From: Chamaecyparis obtusa
Taxonomy: Eukaryota; Streptophyta; Pinopsida; Cupressales; Cupressaceae
Length of the DNA: 64,000 nucleotides
Direction of reading: 5' to 3'
Assembly: GCA_027943335.1 (NCBI GenBank)
Contig: BSBK01006754.1
Span: forward strand, 462,001-526,000
In this document: positions 1-11,879 of the stretch, piece after piece
Layout: each line of letters starts with the position of its first letter
Numbering within the stretch: position 1 is the stretch's first letter
Position numbers and translations under genes: made by a program
The notes under the pieces: generated by a model
Database searches by the model: none
What the model was told of the DNA's origin: nothing
The model's input: only the letters and a program-made list of their open reading frames with translations

Positions 1-211
1 CTTTGGCAATTGCATTTTGAGTGAACATTTCCTTTTTCTTAATAGTTGCATCATCTTTTGAAAGATCCTTTAGAGAGGGAATCTGAACATCTTGAGTAGC
101 TACTTCAAAAATCTCAAAACCAATGCACTACAAATGTGTTATCATTTTGTTCTTCCAGTCTACATAATTCTCTCCATCAAACTTAGGAATTTATTTTCTA
201 AAGAATTCCAT
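1..211 (-). pseudogene. gag: E1: Ty1/copia gag, N-terminal part, runs off the left edge
   Basis: Reading the minus strand from an ATG at 211-209 gives a copia Gag start: residues read MEFFRK, stop, then IPKFDGENYVDWKNKM, a stop, and CIGFEIFEV. The F-D-G-x-N-Y-x-x-W-K-x-K-M pattern is the usual N-terminus of plant copia Gag (UBN2/DUF4219 type). Gag is the capsid protein that packages element RNA in the cytoplasm. The frame continues to base 1, so the rest of the element lies outside the window. Two in-frame stops make it a pseudogene. It lies about 45 bases downstream of the primer-binding site, the normal spacing for a copia leader. The copia assignment is firm; the exact lineage is not determined. 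Confidence 0.8.
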
Positions 212-253
212 CTGATCAACCTCAAGCTATTAAAATTTCTCTCTGAGGCACTT

Positions 254-268
254 GGCTCTGATACTAAT
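254..268 (-). other. E1 primer-binding site (initiator Met tRNA type)
   Basis: On the minus strand, directly after the LTR end, the sequence is ATTAGTATCAGAGCC. This is one substitution from the ATTGGTATCAGAGCC seen at 34584 in element D and typical of copia elements primed by initiator methionine tRNA. Its side fixes the LTR at 269-1558 as the 5' LTR of a minus-strand element. Confidence 0.8.
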
Positions 269-1558
269 TATTAGGAATAGTCCCAAGAGATAAATGAGGG
301 GGGGGGGGGGGGGTGAATTAGTTATCTACACGATTCAATTCTTTATCCAATTAAGTACAAAATAATATTAAGCACATACACAATAAGATAACACTTAACA
401 CAACACCACAATTTTGGTTACGGGAAAACCCAAATAGGTAAAAACCCCGATGGGAATTAGCACCCACTATAAACTGCACTAGAGTATAATGATCCATGTT
501 AGGAGATCTTACAACCTTGTTAGGATTTGATCTTTACAATGCATGAAGTATAGTGACCTAGTCAAAGGTTAGACCCTATTAGGAGTCTTTTAGAAATAAC
601 TTGGTTAAAGGTGAGGACACACTGTTCGGGAGCACACTGCTCAAATGGCAAAGATTGCAACCTTCTGCACAATAGATACACACTATATCTGGATCTTGGT
701 GAACTGGGAAACAAACCTTTTGTCTTGATCAATTCCAATGAATAGCATACACTCTCTTCTTCTTCACATATAGCTTTACTGGCCCAATACTTCACACTTT
801 ATGCTCTACTCTTTTCTTCACTTCATTTTATATCTTCACTTCTATGTGATCGCAAAAGACCGACTATAAGTAGTCTTCTCCAAAAGATATAATCAAGTTT
901 GCCTGTTAGAACCTTCTTGAGATCATATTAGAGAAACACTACAAGTCTCCAACAACATCTCCAACATCTAAACCAAGCACGCAACACAAAAAGGACCGCA
1001 CAACTCAATATGAATAGACGTGTTGCTTCACACTATCAGCTCCACCAAATTAATTGAAACTTTACTCTCAAACTGAAATACATTATGCGCTCTTAACCAA
1101 ACATTATTAAATCATAACCAAACACAAACCAAACATGCATATCATAATGATAGGCACAACTGCTAAAATAATATAAATACTGTCGGCTCCAAAAAATAAT
1201 CTTAGGAAACTGTAACTGGCAAATAGAAACATCATAACTCAACTTGTACTGCACAAGTAACTCTGTGTCCATGATCATAGCTTCAAAAATATAAACACGC
1301 AAGGCTCCAACATAACCATACTAAAAATTGCATATAGAATTATGCCTGTAACACTGTCAGGAACACTATTGTTACAAATAACTACACAACTATCTGTATT
1401 CAGAATCAACCTCTGTGTCTATGATATCATGCTGATAACATATCCATACAACATATGCTGAAGGCTCTCTACATAGAACTACAATGCACACTGCTTACCA
1501 TATGTTGTCATTAATGAAAACATACAGTCAATACTGGCTTGCTGGCAAATCTCCAACA
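269..1558 (-). mobile_element. E1 copia 5' LTR (1.29 kb)
   Basis: On the plus strand it runs from TATTAGGAATAG to ATCTCCAACA, so on the element strand it starts TGTTGGAGAT and ends CCTAATA, a decayed TG...CA. The same LTR family occurs at 56471-57752 (minus) and 62511-63818 (plus), and as a 3' fragment at 60868-61481. A homopolymer of about 16 G lies at 298-313, about 30 bases from the LTR end. The LTR interrupts an older copia gag fragment that starts at 1559; the other half of that target is not in the window, so the target-site duplication cannot be tested. Confidence 0.88.
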
Positions 1559-1795
1559 AAAGGTTCTAAGAATTTTACTCACAACAATGTCTTCATCAAT
1601 AACACCTCCCACTCCTCGAATAACATTGACCACCTCCTTGATTCAGTTAGAGTATTGTGTAATATTTTCACCTTCTTTCATCTTCATGTCATCAAATCTA
1701 CCTCTAAGGATTTTAGCTATGGCTCTCATCAAATTTATATCTCCTCCATGAACTAGAGCAAGCTTGTCCCACATTTCTTATGGCGACTTTGAGGA
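1559..1795 (-). pseudogene. gag: older copia gag fragment (mid domain), target of E1
   Basis: The minus strand reads MWDKLALVHGGDINLMRA and continues through an R-F-D-D-M-K-M-K-E-G-E-N-I stretch and a GGVIDEDIVVSKIL stretch, with one internal stop. This is the middle of copia Gag (UBN2 domain), comparable to the MWSKRQLVYGGD region of element D at 34900. The fragment stops abruptly at 1558 where the E1 LTR begins, and fades near 1795 next to the G1 3' end. It is a broken remnant with no intact protein. Confidence 0.75.
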
Positions 1796-2602
1796 GAGGA
1801 ACAACAAGAAGCCATAAAAGATAAACAAGATCCAAAGGAAAAAATCCATGACCAAAGTGATAAATCCAAAAAAGTCCTTTTCCAAGGAGAAGGATTGATG
1901 TGATGGATGGTGGGAAGATTAGGTCAGAACGTGAGGAAGGATATATCCTACATGGACCTAGTTTGATTGATGATGGAATACTGGGTCAGACATGAGGAAG
2001 GATACATCCTACAAGGACTAGGTGATGAGGAGAATGTTGCGTTGTTTGTTGGAAAATGATGAATCAAGGATAATTATGTGATCAAAGATAGTCAACAAAA
2101 GATGTTACTAAAGTACAAGGATGGGAGGGACAAGTTAGCTGATCAAAGTTGTTGCAGGACCAATGAGAATATGTACAAAAAAATGAGATGATATGTATAA
2201 TGGATGGGGAGATATGTATAATGGATATTTATAGAAGCTTAGGGATTGGGATAGGAAGACCTTGCTATACAGGATATATACAGGAAGCTCAGGATTTGGG
2301 ATCATATCATATGGCTACATTGGATAGGATTGAGGATAGAACACATTGGAATTGATGGGTTGGAGGTGGAGATGGGGATTGGATAAAGAGGATTGGAATA
2401 TGGATTGGGATGGGTGGGGGATGGGAGTTTGATAGATAATGACCCGGTCCACTATGTATGGCACCTATTTCTAGGTTTTCACCAACATACTTTTCCAAGG
2501 TGCTTGAATTGCCAAGTTTTCACTATTGGATGATTATTTTTCTTTTATTATTTTTTTGTATTTTTCTATTTTTATGGATTTTTTGGATTTATAGGATATG
2601 GT
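1796..2602 (-). repeat. G1 3' untranslated region, probably including part of the 3' LTR
   Basis: There is no convincing coding sequence. It follows the integrase stop (2605-2603) in the element direction. On the minus strand it contains a block near 2450-2520 (GGTGAAAACCTAGAAATAGG and nearby) and, lower down, a CCAATCC/ATCC-rich stretch. I could not identify a TG...CA pair or a matching 5' copy, so calling it LTR is inference from position only. Confidence 0.45.
1921..2022. repeat. short tandem duplication, about 40-bp unit, 62-bp spacing
   Basis: The unit beginning GGTCAGAACGTGAGGAAGGA at about 1922 recurs as GGTCAGACATGAGGAAGGA at about 1984. Both continue into TA(T/C)ATCCTACA(T/A)GGAC. 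Short direct repeats of this kind are common in gypsy untranslated regions. Confidence 0.7.
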
Positions 2603-3960
2603 TCAGGCATAAAACCACTTCAGATGTATAATGTTGATAGGATCATTCAAGGGATCACCTTCTGGTGTTGATAAATGATAGGATCTGGAGCCAAAGCATG
2701 TTGTGACAACATAAGGACCAAACCAAGTAGGTTTAAATTTGCCTTTTTTCTCTCGATGTTCTTGTACTTTCTAATTTTATTTGAGGACCATGTCGTCCAC
2801 TTGGAATTGTCTTGGATGGACCTTACTATTATAGCTTCTTTTGAGTTGATTCTGGTAAATAACTAGGTGATCATATGCTTGCTACCCCTTTTCATCTAAT
2901 AGATCAAGCTATGTGAGGCATGCCACACGATAGTCTTCATCGATAGTATAGTTTTTCATGGTGACCCATAATGAAGGTAGCTTGACCTCGATGGGTAAGT
3001 TGACTTTAACACCATATACAAGGGAGTATGGGGTGGTGCTTGCGGGAGTGTGATAATTATTAAGATAGGCTCAGAGGGAAGGATTTATTTGGAGGTGCAA
3101 GTCACGACCAGAATCATTAACAATCTTCTTGAGGATTTTGAGGATAGTTTTGTTGGTTGCCTCAACTTGGCAATTTCCTTTAGGGAAGTATGGGCAGGAG
3201 AAATGATGGTGGATGTGGAGTCTAGCTAATAGATCATCCACATGCCTATTTTCAAAAAGTGTTCCATGATATGTGAAGATGGTGGATGGGATGTCGAAGT
3301 AGAAAATGATATGGTATAGGATGAACTTGGATATCTGAATGCCAGTAGTGAGGATGAGAGGGATTGCTTCAACCCACTTGGTAAATTATTTTTTGGCTAT
3401 TATGATATATTTATGTCCATATGAGGAAAGGGGAGTGATTAACCCAATGAGGTCAAAGCCCCAACATGAAAATGGCCAAGGTGGTGCAATGGGCTGCAAG
3501 TCTTGAGCTAGAGCATGAATCAAATTGGCATGCTGCTAACATGGTAAGCATTTCTTTACAGATTCATAGGCATCATGCTTTATTGTTGGCCAGTAATACC
3601 TGACTCTAAGCAACTAATTTTTAAGGACCATGCCACTCATGTGGACACCACAAATTCTAGTGTGTACCTCTTGTAAAGCTAGGATGACCTCATTCAAATC
3701 TAAATACCTAGAGAGGATGTTGTGATATCCTTGATGATAAAGGGTGTTAGCTACAAGAGTGTAGCAGGATGCTTTGTGAATTAGGTTTTGGAATTATGTG
3801 TTTGTGAGGTGGGGGGGGATATGATACTATTTTTAAGATATGCATGAATTTTGTGGTACCACAAGGACTAAGGACCAACCAAGATGCACATCATTTCTGA
3901 ACTGATGTTCTCATAAGTAGGTGTGTGTAGCTGCTCAACTAAGAATTTATACTACATGAG
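2603..3960 (-). pseudogene. pol: G1 integrase, decayed
   Basis: Integrase inserts element cDNA into the chromosome. The minus strand shows the end of the zinc-binding region near 3560, then the core: WGFDLIGLITPLSSYGHKY with the first catalytic Asp, and FTKWVEAIPL at about 3370. The usual TDNGTPF motif reads TYHGTLF (about 3260), so the second catalytic Asp is lost. The Glu motif survives as CQVEATNK (about 3170). The C-terminal part includes HREKKGKFKPTWFGPYVV (about 2720-2780) and ends IIHLKWFYA followed by TGA. Several stops interrupt the frame and the zinc region is poorly preserved. It is a Tat-type integrase, and this copy is inactive. Confidence 0.82.
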
Positions 3961-4083
3961 TCTTGAGGGATTTCTAGTAAGGATCTGATGGTTTCCATTC
4001 CATCAACTACTTTATTTTATAGTCTTGGTATCTACATGAACTGTAGACTCAGGAAGCATTCTTTCATTCTTGACTAATTCCTT

Positions 4084-4398
4084 TTATGGTAGAAGATTGT
4101 TGACCATCTGATATTCATCTAGGAATTTCTTGATTATCAACTGTGAATCTCCAAACACTTGCAGTTCTATGATGTTCCATTGGATAGCTATTTTGAGGCC
4201 TGAGATGAGTGCCTTGTATTCTACAATATTATTGGCGCAAGGGAATCCCAATTTAAAATATTTAGGGATATAGTCACCTTGAGGAGTGATAAATAATATT
4301 CCTTCCCCTAATCTGTGTGATGTGTAGGAGCCATCAAAGTATAGCTTCCATGCTGGTTGTTCTTCAATCATGCACATATGTTCATCAGGAAATTCCAT
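4084..4398 (-). pseudogene. pol: G1 second (archaeal-type) RNase H domain
   Basis: About 104 residues. WKLYFDGSYTSHRLGEGILF carries the first acidic residue (YFDGS), NNIVEYKALISGL the second (Glu), and LQVFGDSQLIIKKF the third (Asp). This three-block pattern is an RNase H of the extra type found in the Tat lineage. It lies directly after the classical RNase H (4483-4990) and before integrase, the known Tat order. It would degrade RNA in the RNA-DNA hybrid during reverse transcription. The catalytic blocks look intact, but the flanking pol frame contains stops. Confidence 0.85.
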
Positions 4399-4482
4399 GA
4401 TTAAGGGATATGCATCTACTAGAGGTGCTTCTGTTAATTGATCAACAATGAATTTCCTTTTGATTGCTTTTTTGTCGATGTA

Positions 4483-4990
4483 CTAGATATCAAACTCACT
4501 TAGCAGCATGACCCACTTTTCCATTTGACCTGTTAATGTTGTCCTTGATAGAAGATACTTGAGTGGATGCACCTTTGAGATGAGCTTGATGGTGTGGCTA
4601 AGCATATAATACCAAAGTTTTTGAGTGGTGAAGACCACTGCAAGGCATGATTTTTCCATTGGTGAGTAATTGATCTCATAGCCAAAAAGAGTTTGACTAA
4701 TATAATAGATGGCTCTTTCATTGTTGTTGTTATCAAGTTGTGCTAATAGTGCCCCCAGTATTGTAGTGGTTGCAGATATATATAGGTTTAAAGGGCATCC
4801 TAGAATTGGTGGTACAAGGATGGGAGAGTTGGCCAAATATTCTTTTAGCTTCTCAAAGCTTGTTTGGGAGATGGGATCCCATTTAAAGCTTGCATCTTTG
4901 CAAAGTAGATGCTTTAAATATTGGCACTTGTCTACCAGCTGTGATATGAAATGTTGCACTATTGGATTTTACCTTGTAGGCTTATGAGCT
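4483..4990 (-). pseudogene. pol: G1 classical RNase H (RT-linked)
   Basis: About 160 residues in one frame. The FKWDPISQTSFEKLKEYLANSP block (split here as F-K-W-D and SFEKLKEYLANSP) joins the RT connection to RNase H. Then PLNLYISATTTILGALLAQ carries the DASxxxxGAVL-like region with the usual D altered to S or T, and YSPMEKSCLAVVFTTQKL matches the usual YSPIEKTCLALVWA motif. It ends MEKWVMLLSEFDI. This is the gypsy RNase H that follows RT. Loss of the expected first Asp suggests decay. Confidence 0.82.
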
Positions 4991-5015
4991 ACTTGAGTGT
5001 TATGTGAGGAGGCAT

Positions 5016-5760
5016 TTATGTTATGGCTTTGACCTTTTTAGGGTCAATCTCTATGCCACACTGTGATATGATAAAGCCTAGCAACTTGCCAGATGTAACA
5101 CTAAAGACATACTTTTTTAGATTTAGCTTTAGGCCATAATGATGGAGGTGATTGAACATATGCTCAAGGATGTCGAGGTGTTCCAACCATGTCTTGGATT
5201 TTTCAAGGATATCATCCACATAGTCTTCTAGGATCTTGTGTATCATATCATGGAAGATAGCTTTAATTTCTCACTGATAGGTGGCCCTTGCATTCTTTAG
5301 TGCAAATGGCATCATATTGTAGCAAAAGGTGTTGCATGGTGTTGTGAATGCTATTTTGTGCTAGTCTTCCTTTGCTATTCTGATTTGGTTATACCTTGAG
5401 AAGCCATCCATAAGTAATAACATCTCATGGCCTGTTGTGAGGTTAACTATCATATCGATGTTTGGTAAGGAGAAATCATCCTTGGGACATGCTTTTTTCA
5501 AGTCTCTGAAGTCTGTGCATATTCTAATCTCTCCAGAGGGCTTGGTGACATGTACCATATTTGAGATCCACTCTGAATAGTCTATAGCTCTGATGATTTT
5601 GTCTTGGAGGAGATTTTCTAGTTCTACCTTTACTAGTAAGGCTACCTTTGGATGCATTTTTCTTTTCTTTTGCTTGACTGGTTTTGCATTAGGATCCACT
5701 GCAAGATGGTGGATGAAAATATTTGGATCAAGCCCTGGCATGTGTGCATATGACCATGCA
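5016..5760 (-). pseudogene. pol: G1 reverse transcriptase
   Basis: The minus strand from about 5740 reads GLDPNIFIHHLAVDPNAKPV, then VELENLLQDKIIRAIDYSEW, IRICTDFRDLKKACPKDDF, and LLLMDGFSRYNQI. After a broken stretch (5247-5360, a stop within the PFxLxNAxATYQ region) it continues YVDDILEKS and LGFIISQCGIEIDPKKVKAI. YVDD is the catalytic motif and is present, and the DG of MDGFS is retained. RT copies element RNA into cDNA. The DFRDLNKACPKDDFPLPNID-type block is characteristic of the Tat lineage. Internal stops make it non-functional. Confidence 0.88.
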
Positions 5761-7110
5761 AAATTGATTGTGGCTTCATTGAGGAGTACTATAAAAAGCT
5801 ATTTCTTCACTTTCGGTCAAGGATGTTGCAATATATGTAATCCTTGGGTATTCTTCTATTCCCAAGTTGACTGGCTTTGTTTCCTCAATGATGATGGATG
5901 ATTTCATGATTTCTCTAGTATATAATCCTAGATGGGGGGAATAGGCAAGTCCTCATCTTCTAGCACCTTGGAGAGGTTTTCACCAGAAGATACACTCTTT
6001 ATTTTTGCTTTTTTAGAGTCAGAATGCACCCCAAAGGGGTTTTCACAAAAGGAACCATTCTTTTCTTTTTCATTTTTAATTTTGTGGCTAAATAATTCCT
6101 CTTCCCCAAAGTATCCCTTAGGGTCAAGCTTGCAGATACACGCTGATTCTTGTTCTTGATTTGATTGTTGACTTGATGCTCCCATGAATCTTAGGAGTGT
6201 GTATGTGCTTTGGATCTCATCGATATGTGTTACGCTTGGTTGTCCCTAGTCTATGAGTTTGGGATAGATGAGGGGAAGTTCAATGACGTTAATGGCTAGT
6301 TGATGGAGGAAAAAATTGCCTAGGAGGGTATCATCATCAAAGATGTCATCGTAGGATTTATTTTCTTCCTCTTTAGGGATGTCTTCAATTTCTACGAGGT
6401 TGTCCTAGATATTCAAGAGGATGATGTTGGGCAGATTAGTGCCCCCAGTTGTATTATTGGGTCCTTGTACGTGTAGGCAAGAGGTATTAAACCCAAGGCC
6501 TTGATGTTTAGGATTTTGTGATGCCTCTATTAGATCCTTGTTGCCGCTTTCTTCTAGTCCTAGACAACCACCTTGATAATTCCATTGCTCTATGGCATAT
6601 TTGTGTGATGAAGGATATTTATCTTTGAATTAACTGAGGAGCTTAGTGTTAGGAGGTGGTGGATCTTTGTATAGACACCTATTGATGTTAGGGTCCATCT
6701 CTAGGCTATTTATGATTCTGTGGGAGACAAAGGTTAATGGCCCCAACTTCTTGATTTCAAGATCGGCTAGAGTAGGCTTGTTTTGGTGGCTTGGGTGCCC
6801 TTATGTATGTGGATCAAGCGGTAGGGCCCCTACTAAAAATTCATTCTTTAGACTGTATTTGCCACAACCTTGGTTGTTGATCTTGATGGAAGAGAGGGTG
6901 GAAGCTAGGATTGTTTCTAGATTACTATTGGTTCGAGAATGATACTTCCAAAATACAATAATATGCAAAGGGTTGGCGATCTGTATTGATGGTGATCTCA
7001 GTGTCTTGATGCAAAAATTTGAGGCACTAATGATAAGTAGATGGTATAGATTTGATGGAATAGATTCATGGTCAGTCGAGGAGGATGTTATACGATAGGT
7101 CTAGATCAAA
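5761..7110 (-). pseudogene. pol: G1 protease-RT linker of the polyprotein
   Basis: No catalytic domain is recognisable. The minus strand has an 85-residue open stretch at 6185-5928 (start MGASSQQSNQEQES, end EDEDLPIPPI), rich in Lys, Glu and Ser. The long spacer between protease and RT is usual in Tat elements. The assignment rests on position and strand rather than a conserved motif. Confidence 0.5.
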
Positions 7111-7170
7111 AATGTGGCATATGGTGTCTTGAATTACTGGGCCCAACTTGATTGGAAAAAGAATGGTACC

Positions 7171-7602
7171 TTATGAGGTATGCTCCAAGTTATCATAGGC
7201 CTTGATGGTGATAACATCATGTGATATGTCAGCCTCTGTAAATCCTACTTGCTGGATTAATTTTAGGGTACACAAATTTAGGGCTGAGCCATTATCTATC
7301 ATGACCCATTTGATAGAAAAGTCTCTGACCATGATGATGATACATAGAGGGAGATTGTAGCTAGGCTCAACATATGGTATGTTAGAAGGCTTGAAGAAAA
7401 GTGCATAGGATGCTGATAGGTGTCCCACAAGGTTCTCAAAATGGATGATATTAATGTTTATGGGGACATGTCCTTCTTGGAGGGCTTGATTGAGGATCTC
7501 TTGGTGGATGGGTGAAGTGCGGAGGAGGTTGAGGATGGATATTTGGGAAGGTGTATTCCCAAGGTGTTCTAGAAGGTTATATTGTGCATTATATGCAGGC
7601 AT
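7171..7602 (-). pseudogene. pol: G1 aspartic protease
   Basis: An uninterrupted frame of 143 residues. The N-terminal part contains LLRTSPIHQEILNQALQEGH, a common Tat pre-protease segment. FSIKWVMIDNGSALNLC carries the active-site D-N-G-S (usual DSGS/DTGS), followed by the LIQQVGFTEADI region. The protease would cleave the Gag-Pol polyprotein. It lies between gag (right) and the RT linker (left), as expected on the minus strand. Confidence 0.82.
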
Positions 7603-7610
7603 TGGATTAG

Positions 7611-8805
7611 CACTAACGACAGATATCCGGTCTCTTTGTGTGGTAACAACACATTAGCTATCTGCTCCCTTGACATGGATGATGTTCACGGTGGGCTCAA
7701 CTTGGGTTATGCATCTAATAAATTTGTCATAGTTTATGTGGGCAGTAGTATAGTCTTTTCCATCAGAATGGTCTCCTTTTTTTCCTTTTCTTTGGTTTTG
7801 GGGTGGAAGATTGGTATTGACTTGGTTCTTCCTAGCATTGTGTTGAGGGAACATATTCTAATAGATTTGTAGATTGGCATTAGGAAAGGGTTGGGATGGT
7901 GTGTCCACTTGGATCTCTTTTCTATCAATGAGATCTTGGATATATTGCTTTAGTTTCATGCACCTGAGGGTAGCATGTCCTTTAACATGATGATAGTCAT
8001 AGTATTCATGATCTTTGTACCATGTTGGCTCGGTAGTTGCATCATCGAATTACTGAGTTGGAGGATAGGTAATCATATTAGCTTTAGCCATTTGATGGAA
8101 CATTATGTCCAATGGTTCACCAAGAGGTGTGAAGGTACATCACTGATTAGTCTGGACCCAAGGCCTATTCTGATTTGGGGTAATGGATATGGAATTTGCC
8201 CAATTTTCTTGGTTTGCTTGGTTTGCTTACTATTGGTAGTTCTGTATAGGCTGTTGATTTATTTGAGGTTGATAATATTGCATGTGTTATTGGTTGATTA
8301 GTAGTTGTTGCTGTTGATATGTAGAAGTTGGTGTAGGACCAGCCACAACAATTTGGACGTGCTTAGTTTCTTTGGCTTTGTAAGTGATCGTTCTTGTTTT
8401 TGTTCTAGTAGTGAGGCTTGTCATTACTGGGTTTTCTATGTGAATCATCTTTTTAGTGTTGGATGGTGCCTTAGTCTAAGAGGCCTCTTTCGATGTCTAT
8501 CCCCTTGACTTTGATATCTTGATAGGTTTGGATGCAGTTCATCCTCATGAAATGAGATAGTTTAGGATGTAGGTTATCAATGAATATTTTGGTAAGATGT
8601 TTCTCAGGTGGTTGATATGATAACCTTGTGGTGAGGTTTTTCCATCATTTCAAGTAATAAACTAGGCTCTCACCTCCTTTTTGCTTTGAGTTGTAGAGGT
8701 CTAACAAAGACAACTCATTCTCAACATTATGGGCATACTGGGCAACCAACTTCTCAGAGAGTTTTGTAAAGGTTGTAATTGTCCCATAAGGTATCTTGTA
8801 GAACC
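7611..8805 (-). pseudogene. gag: G1 gag, C-terminal half
   Basis: From the G2 boundary, the minus strand reads KIPYGTITTFTKLSEKLVAQ, then ESLVYYLK, a stop, WKNLTTRLSYQPPEKH, and FIDNLHPKLSHFMRM. This is the C-terminal part of a retrotransposon Gag (PF03732 family by pattern). Nearer protease (about 7930-8000) is YHHVKGHATLRCMKLKQYIQ, a degraded zinc-knuckle-like region. The N-terminal half is at 52020-53725. The frame carries several stops. Confidence 0.8.
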
Positions 8806-11800
8806 TATTGGTTCCTTTTTCCTCAACTTGCAGATTTACAATTTGATTGAAAAACTAATTTCTCTTAATCTTTAAACCCACTCCAAATCTAGCAAGAAAA
8901 ATGACCAATTAACAAGAAATGAGGTATTAGTCCTTCTACACTTTGAGTCTTAATGCTCAGGTGGGTATACCTATGGATTCACTTCTTAAAAGGAATTAGT
9001 AAAATCTATTTGCATTTATTTAATACAAATACTATGCATTAGTATCCTTGAGACATTTACTGAAAGATTTTATCATATATAATATGATTGATGATGAAGA
9101 AATTCTTTCTAAGAATAGATTAATGTCTTATTCTAGGGCATAGAGTCAAATACAACATACATCAATAGAAAATCTAACTCAAACACACCCAGAATCTAGA
9201 ATAAGTGCTTTGCAGATTATTCTTCTCACTCTCACATTCATACATCAAATTCTCATGACAACTATGAATTCTCTGAAATTATCCTCAAGAATTTACCCCT
9301 CCCTTGAAAGGAACTCAAAAATAAATTCACAATCTACTTTGTAAACCATACATTGACTTTCTTTGCAATATTAACAAATAAGAACTCAAGATCATAATAA
9401 GAAGATATTTACAAATCTGAGATGGAATTCCAGTGTATTTTCATTAAAATTCTCAGTATCAGTACATTGAAAATGGCAAAATTCTAGAACAAAAATTGTA
9501 GATCAAAATTATCTCTATTCAGTTGCTAATTTCACCATCCTTATACAAATACAACAATTTTCTATATATAACACTAGCCATCTTGGAATCCTTGAGAAAA
9601 GGATGAAAAAAGCTTCAAATGTCTAGGACAGATTAGGGTTTCCAACCACTTACAATCAACCACCAATCTACACATCAAATAACTATAGAAAAGACATGCC
9701 ACAAAATTTGGAGTAGATGGATCTAATCAAATCTTTGGTTAAGGAAAAATCCCAATTGGTATCATCATTTTGGCCTTCTGTTGTGTTTGACTGCATAATA
9801 AATGACATGACTATTTTACCTACTTCTCCATGACATGGACACCCTTTGCAGATAAGTATCACTTCAAGATCATTCTATGACGGTGAACAAGATTAGCTCA
9901 AATAGATTGGTTTCCTTTGTATTTAATAACCAGTCCTTTGTCTACAGTAAACCCTTTATACTTTGTTAGATCAAATCAAATTCAAGCAAGAAACCAATTT
10001 GCATTAATTTTCACCTACTTTAGCCTTGGAACAAAATAAAACTAGATTTGGCTTGACTATTTTGGCTCACTAACTTTAATCTCATTTGGAAAATCCCTTA
10101 ACAATTCAAATAACCACGTCACAAGGGTTAATCGATAAAATTTAAAACACAACTGTTGATTCTTGTCCTTCCTGACACATTGTGTGGTTCTCATAAATTG
10201 ACAAAAAAGTTAACCAAGGGTTTGAAATTTACTTTCCACATCATCATCCTTGGCAACCAATCAGGATCAAGAAAATCATCAACATCTGGCAACCAGACCC
10301 ACCTTCTTATTAACTTCATTGGACTGGACATGTGGCGTCAAGTCATGATTCTATGACCACTAACACCCTTGCACCTTTTCATTGAGGTTACACACCCACT
10401 GTTTGATCAACGTTGACCTGTAATGCCTTTACCATTTTTGCCAAGTCACAAGCACCTCTTACTAATTGTTACTTTATCTAGAAAATTGGCGACTAACTAT
10501 TATCTCACAATATCCAAAAATTTGTCTTGACCATGGTTAGTTCATGAGATTGAGCACCAAAGGCTTTGCATGGTCTCCAAGTCTTTAACTTAGCTCATAC
10601 TTTATCAAGAGACTCAATGACATCCGTCGATCTCATCTTGAATCTATAGTTCTTTATCACTTCACAAAACCTATGGACCCACCTTGAAATCGGGACACAC
10701 ATCAAATAGTTGTGATCCCGCGAAGGCTAAAGTCCCTCCATCTCTTCTTCACATAATAGCATCGACTGTTGGATCTTCTTGCAGATGGAAACACTTTATC
10801 GCTCAGTGAACTTTTGGCCCCATTGACATCTGACATCATTTGGGACATGATTCAATAAAGCGTGAACCCATGATGGATAAAGTTCATGGAAGTTTTGATC
10901 AAGACTTCACACCTATCATTAGATCAAAACATATCTCACGGTCTATATAAAAGACACCATTGGCCCCACCAAAAATGTCTCCTCATCGATTCCCTTTGAT
11001 CAAACACTATCACAATCTCACTATGGATAAAGGTCGGGCACTTTTCTTTTGAGGCATCACATCTGCCGTTGATCTTCCTCACAACCAATCAAGCCTTACA
11101 CTGCAAAAAAACTGAGACCGCTTGACACTAATCGCTAAAATGACCTTAACTGGGCAGCCCAACAAAAGCTTTGAAGCTCGTGGTTCCACTGACAACTATG
11201 GACATGTGGCACTATGTCATGATCTCACGATGGATAACAAGATTGTAGCTTGAGGCCTGAGGGATCACGCCAACCATCGATCCATCTTGAATTTACCCAG
11301 ATCTTACCGCTATCAAATTTTGCACTATTTACCAACTAGGCCCAAAAGACAATAACTGCCAAAACAACCTTAATTGGGAAGCCTTTTCGACAACCATTGA
11401 TTTTTCTTTCATCTGTCAGGTTTTGTACTACTTACTAACTGAGCCCGAAAGAATGGTCCCACCACTATCAGATTTATCACTAACCTAAATGAGATTTAGA
11501 GAATCACCCAATGCACTACTTAACCTTGTCACCCAATCTCTAGATAAAAAATGACTTAACACTTTCATTGCAAGATCAAGAGATAGCCTTTTTGCCAAGT
11601 CACGAAACAAAAATGACTAACCACTAAACATTAGGAGAATAAGAGAAAAAAGGAAAAGATGAGCACATGCATAAAAGGGACTTAAGTGACAAGAAAAAGT
11701 AATGAAGAAATAGAATTAAGGTAAGGTTTTATGGACTTAGACAATTTTTTTGAAACCCTTGCATTAATAAAACCCTATTTCTTTATACTTGACACATGAA

Positions 11801-11879
11801 ATTGGAACTTTCACAAGATTTTTGTAGGATAAGACCATTTTCTTTGGATTTTTTGCAATGACACAAAAATGGGTTAACA
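8806..11879 (-). mobile_element. G2 3' LTR (3,074 bp)
   Basis: It aligns along its length to 31056-33171 joined to 51045-52019 (about 3,091 bp in total once D is removed). A 60-base hand-aligned sample (8889 against 31141) shows 7 mismatches. The LTR has no convincing coding sequence, and open stretches of about 65 residues are not retained as genes. LTRs over 3 kb are large for gypsy elements but known in the Tat/Ogre group. Confidence 0.88.

Noticed and set aside
298..313. Poly-G run as an assembly artefact
   Set aside because: The same position has G/C runs in three other copies of the LTR, so the tract is real although its exact length may not be reliable.
269..1558. First LTR taken as a 3' LTR of a plus-strand element
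   Set aside because: The primer-binding site and gag start lie on its left on the minus strand, so it is a minus-strand 5' LTR.
5593..5901. 102-codon plus-strand open stretch over the G1 RT region
   Set aside because: It is antisense to clear RT motifs on the minus strand.
10935..10955. TATA-like CTATATAAAAG in the G2 LTR
   Set aside because: It reads on the plus strand, opposite to the element's transcription, and the motif is common in AT-rich DNA; the second LTR copy is altered.
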